A stretch of 64,000 nucleotides of DNA, taken from the NCBI RefSeq assembly GCF_024749285.1, contig NZ_CP087196.1:2294001-2358000 (forward strand), read 5' to 3'. The notes below the pieces were generated by a model, which worked only from the letters and a program-made list of their open reading frames with translations, was not told the origin of the DNA and did not search any database. The position numbers and the translations under genes are program-made. Origin of the DNA: Pseudomonas sp. B21-015 (GTDB lineage Bacteria > Pseudomonadota > Gammaproteobacteria > Pseudomonadales > Pseudomonadaceae). Positions 9,147 to 19,161 of this stretch are shown here, piece by piece. The first letter of the stretch is position 1. Each line of letters starts with the position of its first letter.

Positions 9147-10085
9147 TTATTTCGATGCTTCAACCACGCCGCTCTGGCGATGCTTGAGATTCTTGTCGGA
9201 CTTGTACTGCAGGGCGACGGACGGCACGTTGGCGCTCTTGCCGGTTTCGACCCAGCTACGAATCCGGCTGGCATCGGCAAAGTGCGTGTACTTGCCGAAG
9301 GCGTCGAGAATCACCAGCGCCATCGGACGATCACCCATGTGGGTGACCAGCACCAGGCAGTGACCGGCCGCGTTGGTAAAGCCGGTTTTGGTCAGTTTGA
9401 TGTCCCAGTTAGGCTTGTTGACCAAATGGTCGGTGTTGCGGAAACCCAGGCTGTAGTTGGGTTTACGGAACGAAACGGTTTTTTCCTTGGTGGTGCTCAG
9501 CTGAGTCAATAGCGGGTGCTTGTGTGCTGCGATCAGCAGTTTGCTCAGATCGCGGGCGGTGGACACATTGCGAGGGGAGAGGCCCGTCGGTTCGACAAAG
9601 TGGGTGCTGGTCATTCCCAGCGCTTTGGCTTTGGCGTTCATGGCGGCAATGAACGCGACATAGCCGCCCGGATAGTGATGGGCCAGACTCGCAGCGGCAC
9701 GGTTTTCCGACGACATCAGGGCAATCAGCAGCATCTCTCGGCGCGGCAATTCGCTTTTGAGTTTGACCCGGGAAAACACGCCTTTCATTTCCGGGGTGTC
9801 GCTGATGTTGATGGAAAGGTATTCGTCCATGTTCTGCCGCGCTTCCACGACCACCAGGCCGGTCATCAGTTTGCTGACGGACGCGATGGGTACGACGACA
9901 TCAGGATTGCTGGCATAGATGACTTTGTTGGTCTGCAGATCCATCAGCAAAGCGCTGCCGGACGCGATCTTCAGTTGTGAATTGTCTCGTGGCGCCGCGG
10001 TGGTGTCAGCGGCGTTGACCGTTGGCGCGATGAAAGTCCCTGTAACTGCAAAAACTAGGCTCAGGATGGAAAGACGGATTTTCAC
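9147..10085 (-). CDS. pbpG: D-alanyl-D-alanine endopeptidase PbpG (PBP7)
   Basis: Periplasmic penicillin-binding protein of 312 residues that cleaves peptidoglycan cross-links. The start chosen is the GTG at 10085, because [15 protein letters not shown] follows as a clean signal peptide ending at VNAAD. The upstream frame to 10178 has no family counterpart. Active-site motifs are all present: SVSK (S-x-x-K, from [10 protein letters not shown]), SSENRAA (S-x-N) and KTGFTNAAG (K-T-G). It is transcribed toward the terminator at 9098. Confidence 0.93.
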   Translation of the reverse strand: MKIRLSILSLVFAVTGTFIAPTVNAADTTAAPRDNSQLKIASGSALLMDLQTNKVIYASNPDVVVPIASVSKLMTGLVVVEARQNMDEYLSINISDTPEMKGVFSRVKLKSELPRREMLLIALMSSENRAAASLAHHYPGGYVAFIAAMNAKAKALGMTSTHFVEPTGLSPRNVSTARDLSKLLIAAHKHPLLTQLSTTKEKTVSFRKPNYSLGFRNTDHLVNKPNWDIKLTKTGFTNAAGHCLVLVTHMGDRPMALVILDAFGKYTHFADASRIRSWVETGKSANVPSVALQYKSDKNLKHRQSGVVEASK

Positions 10086-10300
10086 GCTGGCAGACTCATA
10101 AAGGGTGGATATGCCGTTTTGTAACGGGCTGCTTCTTAAAAAACGACGCATTTTAAGAGTATGTGCCAGGAAAGCCATAGGCGCCTGTAATACAGGGGTA
10201 AAAGTGAAGAATATTTAATGCTGTCCCCATTCTGTACCCCCTCCGGCTTTCCAGCTTCCCGATTGCTGAGCCGTCGATGGTCGAGCTTTTTCTGCGGGCA

Positions 10301-10332
10301 AAAAGAACCCCGCGATGGGCGGGGTTCTTTAT
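10301..10332. terminator. Intrinsic terminator after folD
   Basis: AAAGAACCCCGC pairs with GCGGGGTTCTTT around a 5-base loop; it lies 27 bases beyond the folD stop. Confidence 0.88.
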
Positions 10333-10358
10333 AGGCGGCGCTGTGTGCAAGCGAGAAC

Positions 10359-11213
10359 TCAGCTATGCAGTGTTTCCGCGGCGTACAGCGTGTTCTCCAG
10401 CAGGCAGGCGCGGGTCATCGGGCCGACGCCGCCCGGTACCGGAGTGATCCAGCTGGCGCGGGGCAGGGCGGTTTCGTAGGTCACGTCACCCACCAGTTTG
10501 CCGTCTTCCTGACGGTTGATGCCGACATCGATCACGATCGCACCTTCCTTGATCCACTCACCCTTGACCAGTCCCGGCTTGCCGGCGGCAACCACGACCA
10601 GATCGGCGCGGCCGACATGGCCCGCCAGGTCCTTGGTGAAGCGGTGGGTGACGGTCACGGTGCAGCCGGCCAGCAGCAGTTCCATCGCCATCGGACGACC
10701 AACGATGTTGGACGCTCCGACAATGACCGCGTCCATCCCGTAAAGATCGACACCGGTGCTTTCCAGCAACGTCATGATGCCTTTAGGCGTGCACGGACGC
10801 AGCAGCGGAATGCGCTGGGCCAGACGGCCGACGTTATAAGGGTGGAAACCGTCGACGTCCTTGTCGGGACGAATGCGCTCCAGCAATTTGGAGGCGTCCA
10901 GGTGTTCTGGTAAAGGCAGTTGAAGCAGAACGCCGTCAATCGCCGGGTCGTCGTTCAGGCGATCGATCAGATCGGTCAGTGCTTCTTGAGTGGTTTCGGC
11001 AGGCAGGTCGTAGGCTTGGGAAAGGAAGCCGACCTCTTCACAGTCTTTACGCTTGTGCGAGACATAAACCTGAGAGGCAGGATCGCTACCGACCAGGATC
11101 ACCGCGAGGCCGGGTGTGCGCAGGCCTTGCTGGCGACGCTCGGCGACTCGTTTGGCGATCTGCTGGCGCAGGCTGGCGGCGATCGATTTGCCGTCGATTA
11201 GTTGTGCAGTCAT
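10359..11213 (-). CDS. folD: Bifunctional methylenetetrahydrofolate dehydrogenase/cyclohydrolase FolD
   Basis: Cytosolic enzyme of 284 residues that interconverts 5,10-methylene-, methenyl- and 10-formyl-tetrahydrofolate using NADP. Seen: [17 protein letters not shown] with the catalytic lysine (near residue 54), the substrate-loop word QLPLP, the NADP-site stretch [16 protein letters not shown] (near residue 165), and the C-terminal PGGVGPMT. Length is normal. Single gene upstream of the tRNA cluster on the opposite strand. Confidence 0.97.
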   Translation of the reverse strand: MTAQLIDGKSIAASLRQQIAKRVAERRQQGLRTPGLAVILVGSDPASQVYVSHKRKDCEEVGFLSQAYDLPAETTQEALTDLIDRLNDDPAIDGVLLQLPLPEHLDASKLLERIRPDKDVDGFHPYNVGRLAQRIPLLRPCTPKGIMTLLESTGVDLYGMDAVIVGASNIVGRPMAMELLLAGCTVTVTHRFTKDLAGHVGRADLVVVAAGKPGLVKGEWIKEGAIVIDVGINRQEDGKLVGDVTYETALPRASWITPVPGGVGPMTRACLLENTLYAAETLHS

Positions 11214-11344
11214 TGCGCGTGATTAACCATCGAGAGGGGAAAAAAAGAGAGCGCATTCTCGCATGTCATGAGGTGAGGGCAAAGGCGCTTGGTCAGCAAA
11301 TTCCCCTAACTCCTTTAATTAAATGAATTTTTTTTAAAAAGGAT

Positions 11345-11373
11345 TTGACGACCTTCGGGTCGCTCTATACTAT
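11345..11373 (+). promoter_or_regulatory. Sigma-70 promoter of the tRNA cluster
   Basis: TTGACG at 11345 with TATACT (15-base spacer) or the overlapping TACTAT (17-base spacer). An AT-rich UP-element-like tract (AATTTTTTTTAAAAA) lies directly upstream, as is usual for stable RNA promoters. Confidence 0.7.
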
Positions 11374-11487
11374 TCGTCGCACTTGTCGGGTACAGCCTAG
11401 CACTGGTTGAGAAGGTTGAGCAGAATCGAAGTTCTGCAGGACTGAAAAGCACTTAGTTTGTAGTCCTTCAAGGTTACAGCTAACAAG

Positions 11488-11564
11488 GCGCCCGTAGCTC
11501 AGCTGGATAGAGCATCCGCCTTCTAAGCGGATGGTCGCAGGTTCGAGTCCTGCCGGGTGCGCCA
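11488..11564 (+). tRNA. tRNA-Arg (anticodon TCT)
   Basis: A 77-base cloverleaf: acceptor GCGCCCG, anticodon loop CTTCTAA with TCT, T-loop GGTTCGAGTCC and encoded CCA. First of four tRNAs in this cluster. Confidence 0.97.
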
Positions 11565-11595
11565 TTAGGCAGCTTTGGCACAAGTAGCGCGATAT

Positions 11596-11672
11596 GGTGG
11601 GCGTAGCTCAGTTGGTAGAGCACGGGATTGTGACTCCCGTTGTCGTGGGTTCGATCCCCATCGTCCACCCCA
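11596..11672 (+). tRNA. tRNA-His (anticodon GTG), copy 1
   Basis: A 77-base tRNA including the encoded extra G at position -1 opposite the discriminator C, anticodon GTG in GGATTGTGACTCC, and CCA at the 3' end. Confidence 0.97.
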
Positions 11673-11679
11673 TATTTTG

Positions 11680-11711
11680 AAAGGCGCCAGATTTTACAGT
11701 CTGGCGCCTTT
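11680..11711 (+). terminator. Intrinsic-type hairpin after tRNA-His copy 1
   Basis: AAAGGCGCCAGA / TCTGGCGCCTTT stem with 8-base loop. The T-run is short and interrupted (TTTGCTTTAAC), and tRNA-Leu follows, so termination may be partial. Confidence 0.75.
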
Positions 11712-11730
11712 GCTTTAACAGCTTCAATCC

Positions 11731-11815
11731 GCGGATGTGGTGGAATTGGTAGACACACTGGATTTAGGTTCCAGCGCCGCGAGGCGTAAGAGTTCGAGTC
11801 TCTTCATCCGCACCA
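11731..11815 (+). tRNA. tRNA-Leu (anticodon TAG)
   Basis: An 85-base class II tRNA with a long variable arm, anticodon TAG in GGATTTAGGTTCC, and encoded CCA. Confidence 0.96.
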
Positions 11816-11891
11816 AATAAAGCTTCACTCATGCCGGTTGGCTTGGTTGGGCTCAGCAAAGAAGTCGTTTGGCTTCTTTGTCACGCAATAT

Positions 11892-11968
11892 GGTGGGCGT
11901 AGCTCAGTTGGTAGAGCACGGGATTGTGACTCCCGTTGTCGTGGGTTCGATCCCCATCGTCCACCCCA
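11892..11968 (+). tRNA. tRNA-His (anticodon GTG), copy 2
   Basis: Identical over all 77 bases to the tRNA at 11596. Confidence 0.97.
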
Positions 11969-11975
11969 TATTTCG

Positions 11976-12010
11976 AAAGGCGCCAGATTTAACAGTCTGG
12001 CGCCTTTTTT
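11976..12010 (+). terminator. Intrinsic terminator ending the tRNA cluster
   Basis: Same stem as at 11680 but followed by TTTTTT, a full terminator. From here to 12268 (about 260 bases) I see no gene; the stretch holds only the upstream region of tig. Confidence 0.88.
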
Positions 12011-12268
12011 GTTTCAATTGTTTGAATGTTCAGCGGCTGCAGGTTGTGGGTCGCAGGGGTAGGTCGCTTCGTCGTATTTATGTTTCTCGATGATGCTCGA
12101 TTCGCCCGCCGATCCCTTCGCGGGGTTGGCTGTCAGGGATGGATTGCCGATTCCTTCTATATAGGAGGGTTGGTGCAGGGCCCTGGCTGTATTTGCTAAC
12201 AGGGCGAGGCGCAACCGTTTGTCCCCGCCTATAAATTGCCTGCTGCTTTTTTACCCGTTTTCAGTAGG

Positions 12269-12297
12269 GTGACTTCTTGAGTTTGACCCACTAGAAT
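12269..12297 (+). promoter_or_regulatory. Candidate sigma-70 promoter of tig
   Basis: GTGACT, 17-base spacer, TAGAAT, about 60 bases before the tig start. The -35 is a weak match, so this is tentative. Confidence 0.45.
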
Positions 12298-12358
12298 GCA
12301 TGCCCTTGATTCTGGGGTCGGAAACGGCCGGCTAACGTCTGTGCAACGAGGAATATCC

Positions 12359-13669
12359 ATGCAAGTTTCTGTTGAAAATACTTCTGCTCTTGAGCGCCGC
12401 ATGAGCATCACCGTGCCGGCTGAGCGCATCGAGACTCAGGTCAACAAGCGTCTGCAGCAGACTGCCCAAAAGGCCAAGATTGCTGGCTTCCGTCCAGGCA
12501 AAGTGCCAATGAGCGAAATCAAGCGCCGTTTCGGTGCCGAAGCTCGCCAGGAAGCGGTAGGCGACGTGATCCAGTCTTCCTTCTACGAAGCTGTCGTCGA
12601 GCAGAAGCTGAACCCGGCTGGTTCGCCTTCGATCGAACCTAAATCCCTGGAAGCGGGCAAGGACCTGGAATACGTAGCTGTATTCGAAGTGTTCCCTGAG
12701 TTCACCGTTGCCGGTTTCGAAGGCATCACTGTCGAGCGCCTGAGCGCTGAAGTGGCTGACGCCGATCTGGACAAAATGCTGGAAGTCCTGCGTAAGCAGA
12801 ACACCCGTTTCGAAGTGGCCGATCGCGCTGCTCAAAACGAAGACCAGCTGAACATCGATTTCGTTGGCAAGGTCGACGGTGAAGTGTTCGCTGGCGGTTC
12901 CGCCAAAGGTACTCAGCTGGTGCTGGGTTCCGGTCGCATGATCCCTGGTTTCGAAGACGGTCTGGTTGGCGCTAAGGCCGGCGAAGAGCGCGTTCTGAAC
13001 CTGACCTTCCCAGAGGACTATCAGAACCTCGACCTGGCAGGCAAAACCGCTGAGTTCACCGTGACCGTGAACACCGTTTCCGAGCCTAAACTGCCAGAGT
13101 TGACCGAAGAGTTCTTCGCTCAATTCGGCATCAAGGAAACCGGTCTGGAAGGCTTCCGCACCGAAGTTCGCAAGAACATGGAGCGTGAATTGCGTCAGGC
13201 GATCAAATCCAAGGTCAAGAATCAGGTGATGGACGGTCTGCTGGCCACCAACCCGATCGAAGTGCCAAAGGCTCTGCTGTCCAACGAAGTCGACCGTCTG
13301 CGCGTGCAGGCTGTTCAGCAGTTCGGCGGCAACATCAAGCCTGACCAACTGCCGGCCGAGCTGTTCGAAGAGCAAGCCAAGCGCCGCGTTGTGCTGGGTC
13401 TGATCGTGGCTGAAGTGGTCAAGCAATTCGACCTCAAGCCTGACGAAGCCCGCGTTCGCGAGATGATTCAGGAAATGGCTTCGGCTTATCAAGAGCCTGA
13501 GCAGGTTGTGTCCTGGTACTACAAGAACGACCAGCAACTGAACGAAGTTCGTTCGGTTGTGCTGGAAGAACAAGTTGTGGATACTGTTCTGCAGAAAGCT
13601 AGCGTGACCGACAAATCGGTCTCTTACGAAGAAGCAGTCAAGCCGGTAGAAGCTCCACAAGCCGACTGA
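12359..13669 (+). CDS. tig: Trigger factor
   Basis: Ribosome-associated chaperone and peptidyl-prolyl isomerase of 436 residues. The ATG at 12359 follows GAGGAA; the longer frame from 12296 runs into the promoter region. The ribosome-binding domain holds [17 protein letters not shown] (the FRxGKxP signature, near residue 44). The FKBP-type domain spans roughly 160-245 ([20 protein letters not shown]) and the C-terminal chaperone arms follow. It heads the tig-clpP-clpX-lon block, the usual proteobacterial order. Confidence 0.97.
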   Translation: MQVSVENTSALERRMSITVPAERIETQVNKRLQQTAQKAKIAGFRPGKVPMSEIKRRFGAEARQEAVGDVIQSSFYEAVVEQKLNPAGSPSIEPKSLEAGKDLEYVAVFEVFPEFTVAGFEGITVERLSAEVADADLDKMLEVLRKQNTRFEVADRAAQNEDQLNIDFVGKVDGEVFAGGSAKGTQLVLGSGRMIPGFEDGLVGAKAGEERVLNLTFPEDYQNLDLAGKTAEFTVTVNTVSEPKLPELTEEFFAQFGIKETGLEGFRTEVRKNMERELRQAIKSKVKNQVMDGLLATNPIEVPKALLSNEVDRLRVQAVQQFGGNIKPDQLPAELFEEQAKRRVVLGLIVAEVVKQFDLKPDEARVREMIQEMASAYQEPEQVVSWYYKNDQQLNEVRSVVLEEQVVDTVLQKASVTDKSVSYEEAVKPVEAPQAD

Positions 13670-13695
13670 TTGTTTTTGCGGTAAGAAGCACACAC

Positions 13696-13723
13696 CATAA
13701 GCCAGCCTTCGTGCTGGCTTATG
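13696..13723 (+). terminator. Hairpin between tig and clpP
   Basis: CATAAGCCAGC / GCTGGCTTATG, 11-base-pair stem with a 6-base loop, but no T-run follows. It may attenuate or stabilise the tig transcript rather than fully terminate it. Confidence 0.6.
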
Positions 13724-13762
13724 CGTATTCAAGACATAACTATTTGGGAGTGACTGCAGAGC

Positions 13763-14398
13763 ATGTTCCGTAATTCGTATATTCAGCAGAACTCTGATAT
13801 CCAGGCCGCAGGCGGCCTGGTCCCGATGGTTGTCGAGCAATCTGCTCGTGGCGAGCGCGCCTATGACATCTACTCGCGCCTTCTCAAGGAGCGAGTGATC
13901 TTTCTGGTTGGTCCGGTAGAGGACTACATGGCCAACCTGATCTGTGCGCAACTGCTGTTCCTTGAAGCGGAAAACCCGGACAAGGACATCCATCTCTATA
14001 TCAACTCGCCGGGCGGTTCGGTGACGGCGGGCATGTCGATCTACGACACCATGCAGTTCATCAAGCCAAACGTGTCGACCACCTGTATCGGTCAAGCGTG
14101 CAGCATGGGTGCGTTTCTACTGACGGCCGGTGCCCAAGGCAAGCGTTACTGCCTGCCGAACTCGCGTGTGATGATTCACCAGCCACTGGGCGGTTTCCAG
14201 GGCCAGGCCTCGGATATCGAAATCCATGCCAAGGAAATCCTCTTCATTCGTGAGCGTCTCAACACGCTGATGGCCAAGCATAGCGGGCGCACTCTTGAAG
14301 AAATCGAGCGCGATACCAACCGCGATAATTTCATGAGTGCAGAGGCAGCGCGTGAATACGGGTTGATCGATGAAGTGATCAACCAGCGCCCCGCTTAA
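13763..14398 (+). CDS. clpP: ATP-dependent Clp protease proteolytic subunit ClpP
   Basis: Serine peptidase of 211 residues that forms the tetradecameric chamber used by ClpX and ClpA. Catalytic triad visible: Ser114 in [10 protein letters not shown], His139 in [10 protein letters not shown] and Asp188 in RDTNRDNF. A short N-terminal stretch before LVPMVVEQ is the likely propeptide. The family-typical [15 protein letters not shown] is present. clpX follows 112 bases later. Confidence 0.98.
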   Translation: MFRNSYIQQNSDIQAAGGLVPMVVEQSARGERAYDIYSRLLKERVIFLVGPVEDYMANLICAQLLFLEAENPDKDIHLYINSPGGSVTAGMSIYDTMQFIKPNVSTTCIGQACSMGAFLLTAGAQGKRYCLPNSRVMIHQPLGGFQGQASDIEIHAKEILFIRERLNTLMAKHSGRTLEEIERDTNRDNFMSAEAAREYGLIDEVINQRPA

Positions 14399-14510
14399 AA
14401 TAAGCAGCTCAAAATAAGGTTGGTCGGCGGGTCCGATCACCAGCGGGCTTGAAAAAGCCCGCAATAGCCTTCATCTTGTGTTGCAAGCCTATCGGATTTG
14501 GATCGAACGA

Positions 14511-15794
14511 ATGACTGACACCCGCAACGGCGAGGACAACGGCAAGCTGCTCTATTGCTCCTTCTGTGGCAAAAGCCAGCATGAAGTACGCAAATTGATT
14601 GCCGGCCCCTCGGTCTTTATCTGCGACGAATGCGTCGACCTGTGCAATGACATCATCCGTGAGGAGGTGCAGGAAGCCCAGGCCGAAAGCAGCGCGCATA
14701 AATTGCCTTCGCCTAAAGAAATCAGCGGCATCCTTGATCAGTACGTGATTGGTCAGGAACGTGCCAAAAAGGTTCTGGCCGTAGCGGTGTACAACCACTA
14801 CAAGCGTCTGAACCAGCGCGACAAAAAGAATGACGACGTCGAACTCGGCAAAAGCAACATCTTGCTGATCGGCCCGACAGGCTCGGGTAAAACCCTGCTT
14901 GCCGAAACTCTGGCCCGCTTGTTGAACGTTCCGTTCACCATCGCCGACGCAACCACCCTCACCGAGGCGGGTTATGTGGGTGAAGATGTCGAGAACATCA
15001 TTCAGAAGCTGCTGCAGAAGTGCGATTACGATGTGGAAAAGGCCCAGATGGGCATTGTCTACATCGATGAGATCGACAAGATCTCGCGCAAGTCTGACAA
15101 CCCGTCGATCACCCGGGACGTTTCCGGTGAAGGCGTGCAGCAGGCCCTGCTCAAGTTGATCGAAGGCACGGTCGCTTCCGTTCCGCCTCAAGGTGGTCGC
15201 AAGCATCCGCAGCAGGAATTCCTTCAGGTCGACACCCGTAACATCCTGTTCATCTGCGGTGGTGCGTTCTCCGGTCTGGAAAAGGTTATTCAAAACCGTT
15301 CCACCAAGGGCGGCATCGGTTTCAACGCGGAAGTTCGTAGCAAGGAAGAAGGCAAGAAAGTCGGTGAATCCCTGCGTGAAGTCGAACCTGACGATCTGGT
15401 CAAGTTTGGTCTGATCCCGGAATTCGTCGGTCGTCTGCCGGTACTTGCCACGCTGGACGAGCTTGATGAAGCTGCATTGATGCAGATTCTCACCGAGCCG
15501 AAAAATGCGCTGACCAAGCAGTATGCCAAGTTGTTCGAGATGGAAGGCGTGGACCTGGAATTCCGGACCGACGCGCTGAAATCGGTCGCCAAACGCGCTC
15601 TGGAACGCAAAACCGGTGCTCGTGGACTGCGCTCGATTCTCGAAGGTGTGCTGCTCGACACTATGTATGAAATTCCCTCGCAGTCCGAGGTGAGTAAAGT
15701 AGTGATCGATGAAAGCGTTATAGAAGGCAAGTCCAAGCCACTGTATATCTACGAAAACAGTGAGCCGACTGCCAAGGCAGCGCCAGACGCTTAA
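14511..15794 (+). CDS. clpX: ATP-dependent Clp protease ATP-binding subunit ClpX
   Basis: AAA+ unfoldase of 427 residues that feeds substrates to ClpP. The start at 14511 ([12 protein letters not shown]) is the standard one; the frame from 14478 is not conserved. Seen: a four-cysteine zinc domain (CSFC at about residue 17, CDEC near 39), Walker A GPTGSGKT, Walker B YIDEIDK, and the IGF loop in [10 protein letters not shown] that docks on ClpP. Cotranscription with clpP is likely. Confidence 0.98.
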   Translation: MTDTRNGEDNGKLLYCSFCGKSQHEVRKLIAGPSVFICDECVDLCNDIIREEVQEAQAESSAHKLPSPKEISGILDQYVIGQERAKKVLAVAVYNHYKRLNQRDKKNDDVELGKSNILLIGPTGSGKTLLAETLARLLNVPFTIADATTLTEAGYVGEDVENIIQKLLQKCDYDVEKAQMGIVYIDEIDKISRKSDNPSITRDVSGEGVQQALLKLIEGTVASVPPQGGRKHPQQEFLQVDTRNILFICGGAFSGLEKVIQNRSTKGGIGFNAEVRSKEEGKKVGESLREVEPDDLVKFGLIPEFVGRLPVLATLDELDEAALMQILTEPKNALTKQYAKLFEMEGVDLEFRTDALKSVAKRALERKTGARGLRSILEGVLLDTMYEIPSQSEVSKVVIDESVIEGKSKPLYIYENSEPTAKAAPDA

Positions 15795-15860
15795 GCGTCA
15801 CGCTGCTGGAATAAAGAAGGGGCCTTCGGGCTAATGCTGCTCAGTTAAGGAGCGGAATCT

Positions 15861-15948
15861 GTGGGAGCGGGCTTGCTCGCGAAAGCGGTGTGTCAGGCGA
15901 CATCAATGTTGACTGTACTACCGTCTTCGCGAGTAAGCCCGCTCCCAC
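15861..15948. repeat. REPIN (GTGGGAGCGGGCTTGCTCGCGAA type)
   Basis: Inverted arms GTGGGAGCGGGCTTGCTCGC and complement. A further single, diverged arm (GTGGGAGCTGGCTTGTCGCA) follows near 16000. Together they fill most of the 411-base clpX-lon gap; the rest is the lon promoter region. Confidence 0.85.
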
Positions 15949-16118
15949 ATGGATTGCGCTTAACTGACTGGCATTAGGCCTGCGGGCCCCTTTGCTATTG
16001 TGGGAGCTGGCTTGTCGCATCGCTGCGAAGGCGGCATGACAGCCGACCTTCTTGGATGCATCCGGACCCATGCAGGCGCTGCCGTAAGCGGCGATCTTTA
16101 AAGTGGTTCTTTTATCCG

Positions 16119-16147
16119 CTTGTTTTTTTTGAAAGCAGCCCCCATCT
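16119..16147 (+). promoter_or_regulatory. Sigma-32 (RpoH)-like heat-shock promoter of lon
   Basis: CTTGTTT at 16119-16125, a 14-base spacer, then CCCCATCT at 16140-16147. This matches the sigma-32 consensus CTTGAAA / CCCCATnT closely, about 60 bases before the lon start. Lon is a classic heat-shock gene, so the match is expected. Confidence 0.7.
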
Positions 16148-16205
16148 TGGTTTCAAGCTTACTTCCATCTGTTTACGGCCTTATGGCCGCCGTAGAGGCG
16201 AAATC

Positions 16206-18602
16206 ATGAAGACGACCATCGAATTGCCTCTCCTGCCATTGCGTGATGTCGTGGTTTATCCGCACATGGTTATCCCGCTGTTCGTGGGGCGCGAGAAATC
16301 CATCGAAGCCCTCGAGGCTGCGATGACGGGCGACAAGCAGATCCTTCTGCTGGCTCAGCGAAATCCTGCTGATGACGATCCCGGTGAAGAAGCACTTTAT
16401 CGCGTAGGCACCATTGCTACCGTTCTGCAGCTGCTCAAGCTGCCTGACGGCACGGTCAAGGTTCTTGTAGAAGGCGAGCAGCGGGGCGCCGTGGAGCGCT
16501 TCAGCGAGGTCGACGGCCACTGCCGAGCCGAAGTCTCGCTGATCGACGAAGTCGACGCGCCTGAGCGCGAGTCGGAAGTGTTTGTCCGCAGCCTGCTGGC
16601 TCAGTTCGAACAATATGTACAGCTGGGCAAGAAAGTCCCCGCTGAAGTCCTGTCGTCGCTCAACAGCATCGACGAGCCAGGCCGCCTGGTCGACACCATG
16701 GCCGCGCACATGGCCCTGAAGATCGAGCAGAAGCAGGAAATCCTCGAAATCATCGATTTGTCGGCCCGGGTCGAGCACGTTCTGGCGTTGCTGGATGCCG
16801 AAATCGATCTGCTGCAAGTCGAAAAACGCATTCGCGGTCGCGTCAAAAAGCAAATGGAGCGCAGCCAGCGCGAGTACTACCTGAATGAGCAGATGAAGGC
16901 CATTCAGAAAGAGCTGGGCGACAGCGACGAAGGCCACAACGAAATCGAAGAGCTGAAAAAGCGTATCGATGCCGCCGGCCTGCCGAAAGACGCGTTGGCC
17001 AAGGCTCAGGCCGAACTGAACAAACTCAAGCAAATGTCGCCAATGTCTGCGGAAGCGACCGTGGTGCGTTCGTACATCGACTGGCTGGTTCAAGTGCCAT
17101 GGAAAGCCCAGAGCAAAGTGCGCCTGGACCTTGCCCGCGCCGAAGACATTCTCGATGCAGACCACTACGGTCTGGAAGAAGTCAAAGAGCGGATCCTCGA
17201 ATACCTCGCCGTGCAGAAGCGTGTGAAGAAGATTCGTGGTCCGGTGCTGTGCCTGGTCGGTCCTCCAGGGGTGGGTAAAACCTCTCTGGCAGAGTCGATC
17301 GCCCACGCCACCAACCGCAAATTCGTCCGCATGGCCCTCGGTGGTGTGCGCGATGAGGCGGAAATTCGTGGCCATCGCCGGACGTATATCGGTTCGATGC
17401 CAGGAAGATTGATTCAAAAGATGACAAAGGTGGGGGTCCGCAACCCGTTGTTCCTGCTCGATGAAATCGACAAAATGGGCAGCGACATGCGTGGCGATCC
17501 GGCGTCGGCGTTGCTGGAAGTGCTCGATCCCGAGCAGAACCACAACTTCAACGATCACTATCTGGAAGTCGACTACGACCTGTCCGATGTGATGTTCCTG
17601 TGCACCTCCAACTCCATGAACATTCCACCGGCGCTGCTGGACCGGATGGAAGTGATTCGTCTGCCGGGTTACACCGAAGACGAGAAGATCAACATCGCCG
17701 TCAAATACCTTTCGCCGAAGCAGATTACGGCCAACGGTCTGAAGAAAGGCGAGCTGGAATTTGACGCCGAAGCGATTCGCGACATCATTCGCTACTACAC
17801 CCGCGAAGCCGGTGTACGTGGGCTGGAGCGCCAGATTGCCAAGGTTTGCCGCAAGGCGGTCAAAGAGCATGCGATGGAGAAACGCTTCTCGGTGAAGGTC
17901 ACTGCCGACATGCTGGAGCACTTTCTGGGCGTGCGCAAATTCCGCTACGGTCTGGCTGAGCAGCAGGATCAGATCGGTCAGGTTACTGGCCTGGCGTGGA
18001 CCCAGGTGGGCGGCGAATTGCTGACCATCGAAGCCGCAGTCGTGCCGGGTAAAGGCCAGCTGATCAAGACCGGTTCTCTGGGTGACGTGATGGTCGAATC
18101 GATCACCGCGGCCCTGACCGTCGTCCGCAGCCGTGCGAAGAGCCTGGGGATTCCCCTGGACTTCCACGAGAAGCGCGACACGCACATCCACATGCCTGAA
18201 GGGGCGACCCCGAAGGACGGCCCTAGCGCCGGTGTAGGCATGTGCACGGCCCTGGTGTCGGCATTGACTGGCATTCCTGTACGAGCGGACGTCGCCATGA
18301 CCGGCGAAATCACCTTGCGTGGTCAGGTGCTGGCGATCGGCGGCTTGAAGGAAAAACTGCTGGCTGCTCACCGTGGCGGAATCAAGACGGTGATCATTCC
18401 TGAAGAGAACGTACGCGATCTGAAGGAAATTCCTGACAATATCAAGCAAGATCTACAGATTAAACCAGTTAAATGGATTGACGAGGTCCTGCAAATTGCG
18501 CTGCAATACGCGCCGGAGCCCTTGCCAGATGTGGTTCCGGAGATCGTTGCAAAGGATGAAAAGCGCGAGTCTGACTCTAAGGAAAGAATTAGCACGCATT
18601 AG
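16206..18602 (+). CDS. lon: Lon protease (ATP-dependent serine peptidase La)
   Basis: Cytosolic AAA+ protease of 798 residues. The ATG at 16206 (MKTTIELPLLPLRDVVVYPH) is the family start, with GAGGCG ahead; the frame from 16056 crosses the promoter and is rejected. Order: N-terminal substrate domain (residues about 8-200), coiled-coil region (KKQMERSQREYYLNEQMKAI), Walker A GPPGVGKT, Walker B LDEIDKMG, and the peptidase domain with the catalytic serine in KDGPSAGVG (about S674) and the lysine in LKEKLLAAHRGG. Preceded by a sigma-32-like promoter and followed by hupB. Confidence 0.98.
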   Translation: MKTTIELPLLPLRDVVVYPHMVIPLFVGREKSIEALEAAMTGDKQILLLAQRNPADDDPGEEALYRVGTIATVLQLLKLPDGTVKVLVEGEQRGAVERFSEVDGHCRAEVSLIDEVDAPERESEVFVRSLLAQFEQYVQLGKKVPAEVLSSLNSIDEPGRLVDTMAAHMALKIEQKQEILEIIDLSARVEHVLALLDAEIDLLQVEKRIRGRVKKQMERSQREYYLNEQMKAIQKELGDSDEGHNEIEELKKRIDAAGLPKDALAKAQAELNKLKQMSPMSAEATVVRSYIDWLVQVPWKAQSKVRLDLARAEDILDADHYGLEEVKERILEYLAVQKRVKKIRGPVLCLVGPPGVGKTSLAESIAHATNRKFVRMALGGVRDEAEIRGHRRTYIGSMPGRLIQKMTKVGVRNPLFLLDEIDKMGSDMRGDPASALLEVLDPEQNHNFNDHYLEVDYDLSDVMFLCTSNSMNIPPALLDRMEVIRLPGYTEDEKINIAVKYLSPKQITANGLKKGELEFDAEAIRDIIRYYTREAGVRGLERQIAKVCRKAVKEHAMEKRFSVKVTADMLEHFLGVRKFRYGLAEQQDQIGQVTGLAWTQVGGELLTIEAAVVPGKGQLIKTGSLGDVMVESITAALTVVRSRAKSLGIPLDFHEKRDTHIHMPEGATPKDGPSAGVGMCTALVSALTGIPVRADVAMTGEITLRGQVLAIGGLKEKLLAAHRGGIKTVIIPEENVRDLKEIPDNIKQDLQIKPVKWIDEVLQIALQYAPEPLPDVVPEIVAKDEKRESDSKERISTH

Positions 18603-18626
18603 TACGCATTTGCCTGGGAGGCTTCC

Positions 18627-18656
18627 TTGACAGTTTTTTAGAGCCCTTGATATAAA
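18627..18656 (+). promoter_or_regulatory. Sigma-70 promoter of hupB with overlapping dyad
   Basis: TTGACA, 18-base spacer, TATAAA. An imperfect inverted repeat (TTAGAGCC at 18638 and GGCTCTTAA at 18659) brackets the -10 and could be an operator. Confidence 0.8.
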
Positions 18657-18752
18657 GCGGCTCTTAAGTGTCTGTAGGCCATTCAGCACTCGTTTTTTTG
18701 CTTTCACCAAAAAACTTAGAATCAAACTCAAATAGATATAAGGGGACTTAGA

Positions 18753-19025
18753 GTGAACAAGTCGGAACTGATTGATGCTATCGCTGCATCCGCTGATATC
18801 CCGAAAGCTGCTGCTGGCCGTGCGCTGGACGCTGTAATCGAATCCGTCACTGGCGCTCTCAAGGCTGGCGACTCTGTTGTTCTGGTTGGTTTCGGCACCT
18901 TCTCCGTGACTGATCGTCCAGCTCGCATCGGTCGTAACCCACAGACCGGTAAGACGCTGGAAATCGCAGCCGCCAAAAAACCAGGTTTCAAAGCCGGTAA
19001 AGCACTGAAAGAAGCTGTCAACTAA
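18753..19025 (+). CDS. hupB: DNA-binding protein HU-beta
   Basis: Nucleoid-associated histone-like protein, 90 residues. GTG start at 18753 with AGGGG 7 bases upstream; the protein then reads [20 protein letters not shown], the usual HU beginning. The DNA-bending beta-arm with [15 protein letters not shown] is intact around residues 53-68. It has its own sigma-70 promoter in the gap after lon, which is the usual arrangement. Confidence 0.97.
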   Translation: MNKSELIDAIAASADIPKAAAGRALDAVIESVTGALKAGDSVVLVGFGTFSVTDRPARIGRNPQTGKTLEIAAAKKPGFKAGKALKEAVN

Positions 19026-19078
19026 GTTCGATTCAGGTTTTTGCCTATCCGGGTCGGGGTCATTCCTGACTTGGCAGC

Positions 19079-19155
19079 GGAGCGGTAGTTCAGTCGGTTA
19101 GAATACCGGCCTGTCACGCCGGGGGTCGCGGGTTCGAGTCCCGTCCGCTCCGCCA
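19079..19155 (+). tRNA. tRNA-Asp (anticodon GTC)
   Basis: A 77-base cloverleaf: acceptor GGAGCGG, anticodon GTC in GCCTGTCACGC, T-loop GGTTCGAGTCC and encoded CCA. Confidence 0.97.
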
Positions 19156-19161
19156 GTTACG

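Larger units (their letters stand above)
11593..11713 (+). repeat. Direct repeat copy 1: tRNA-His plus terminator
   Basis: About 120 bases covering the tRNA and its terminator recur nearly identically at 11889-12010. Differences are confined to single bases beside and inside the terminator loop (for example ATTTTGAAA against ATTTCGAAA). Confidence 0.9.
11889..12010 (+). repeat. Direct repeat copy 2: tRNA-His plus terminator
   Basis: Second copy of the repeat at 11593; the tRNA part is identical and the terminator ends in a longer T-run. Confidence 0.9.

Noticed and set aside
12332..14095. A 587-codon minus-strand frame across tig and clpP
   Set aside because: Antisense shadow covering two certain genes; composition is rich in His/Gln/Phe/Leu without any domain.
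16173..18449. A 758-codon open frame on the minus strand opposite lon
   Set aside because: It is an antisense shadow of the strongly GC3-biased lon gene; no ribosome site, no domain, and Lon is certain on the other strand.
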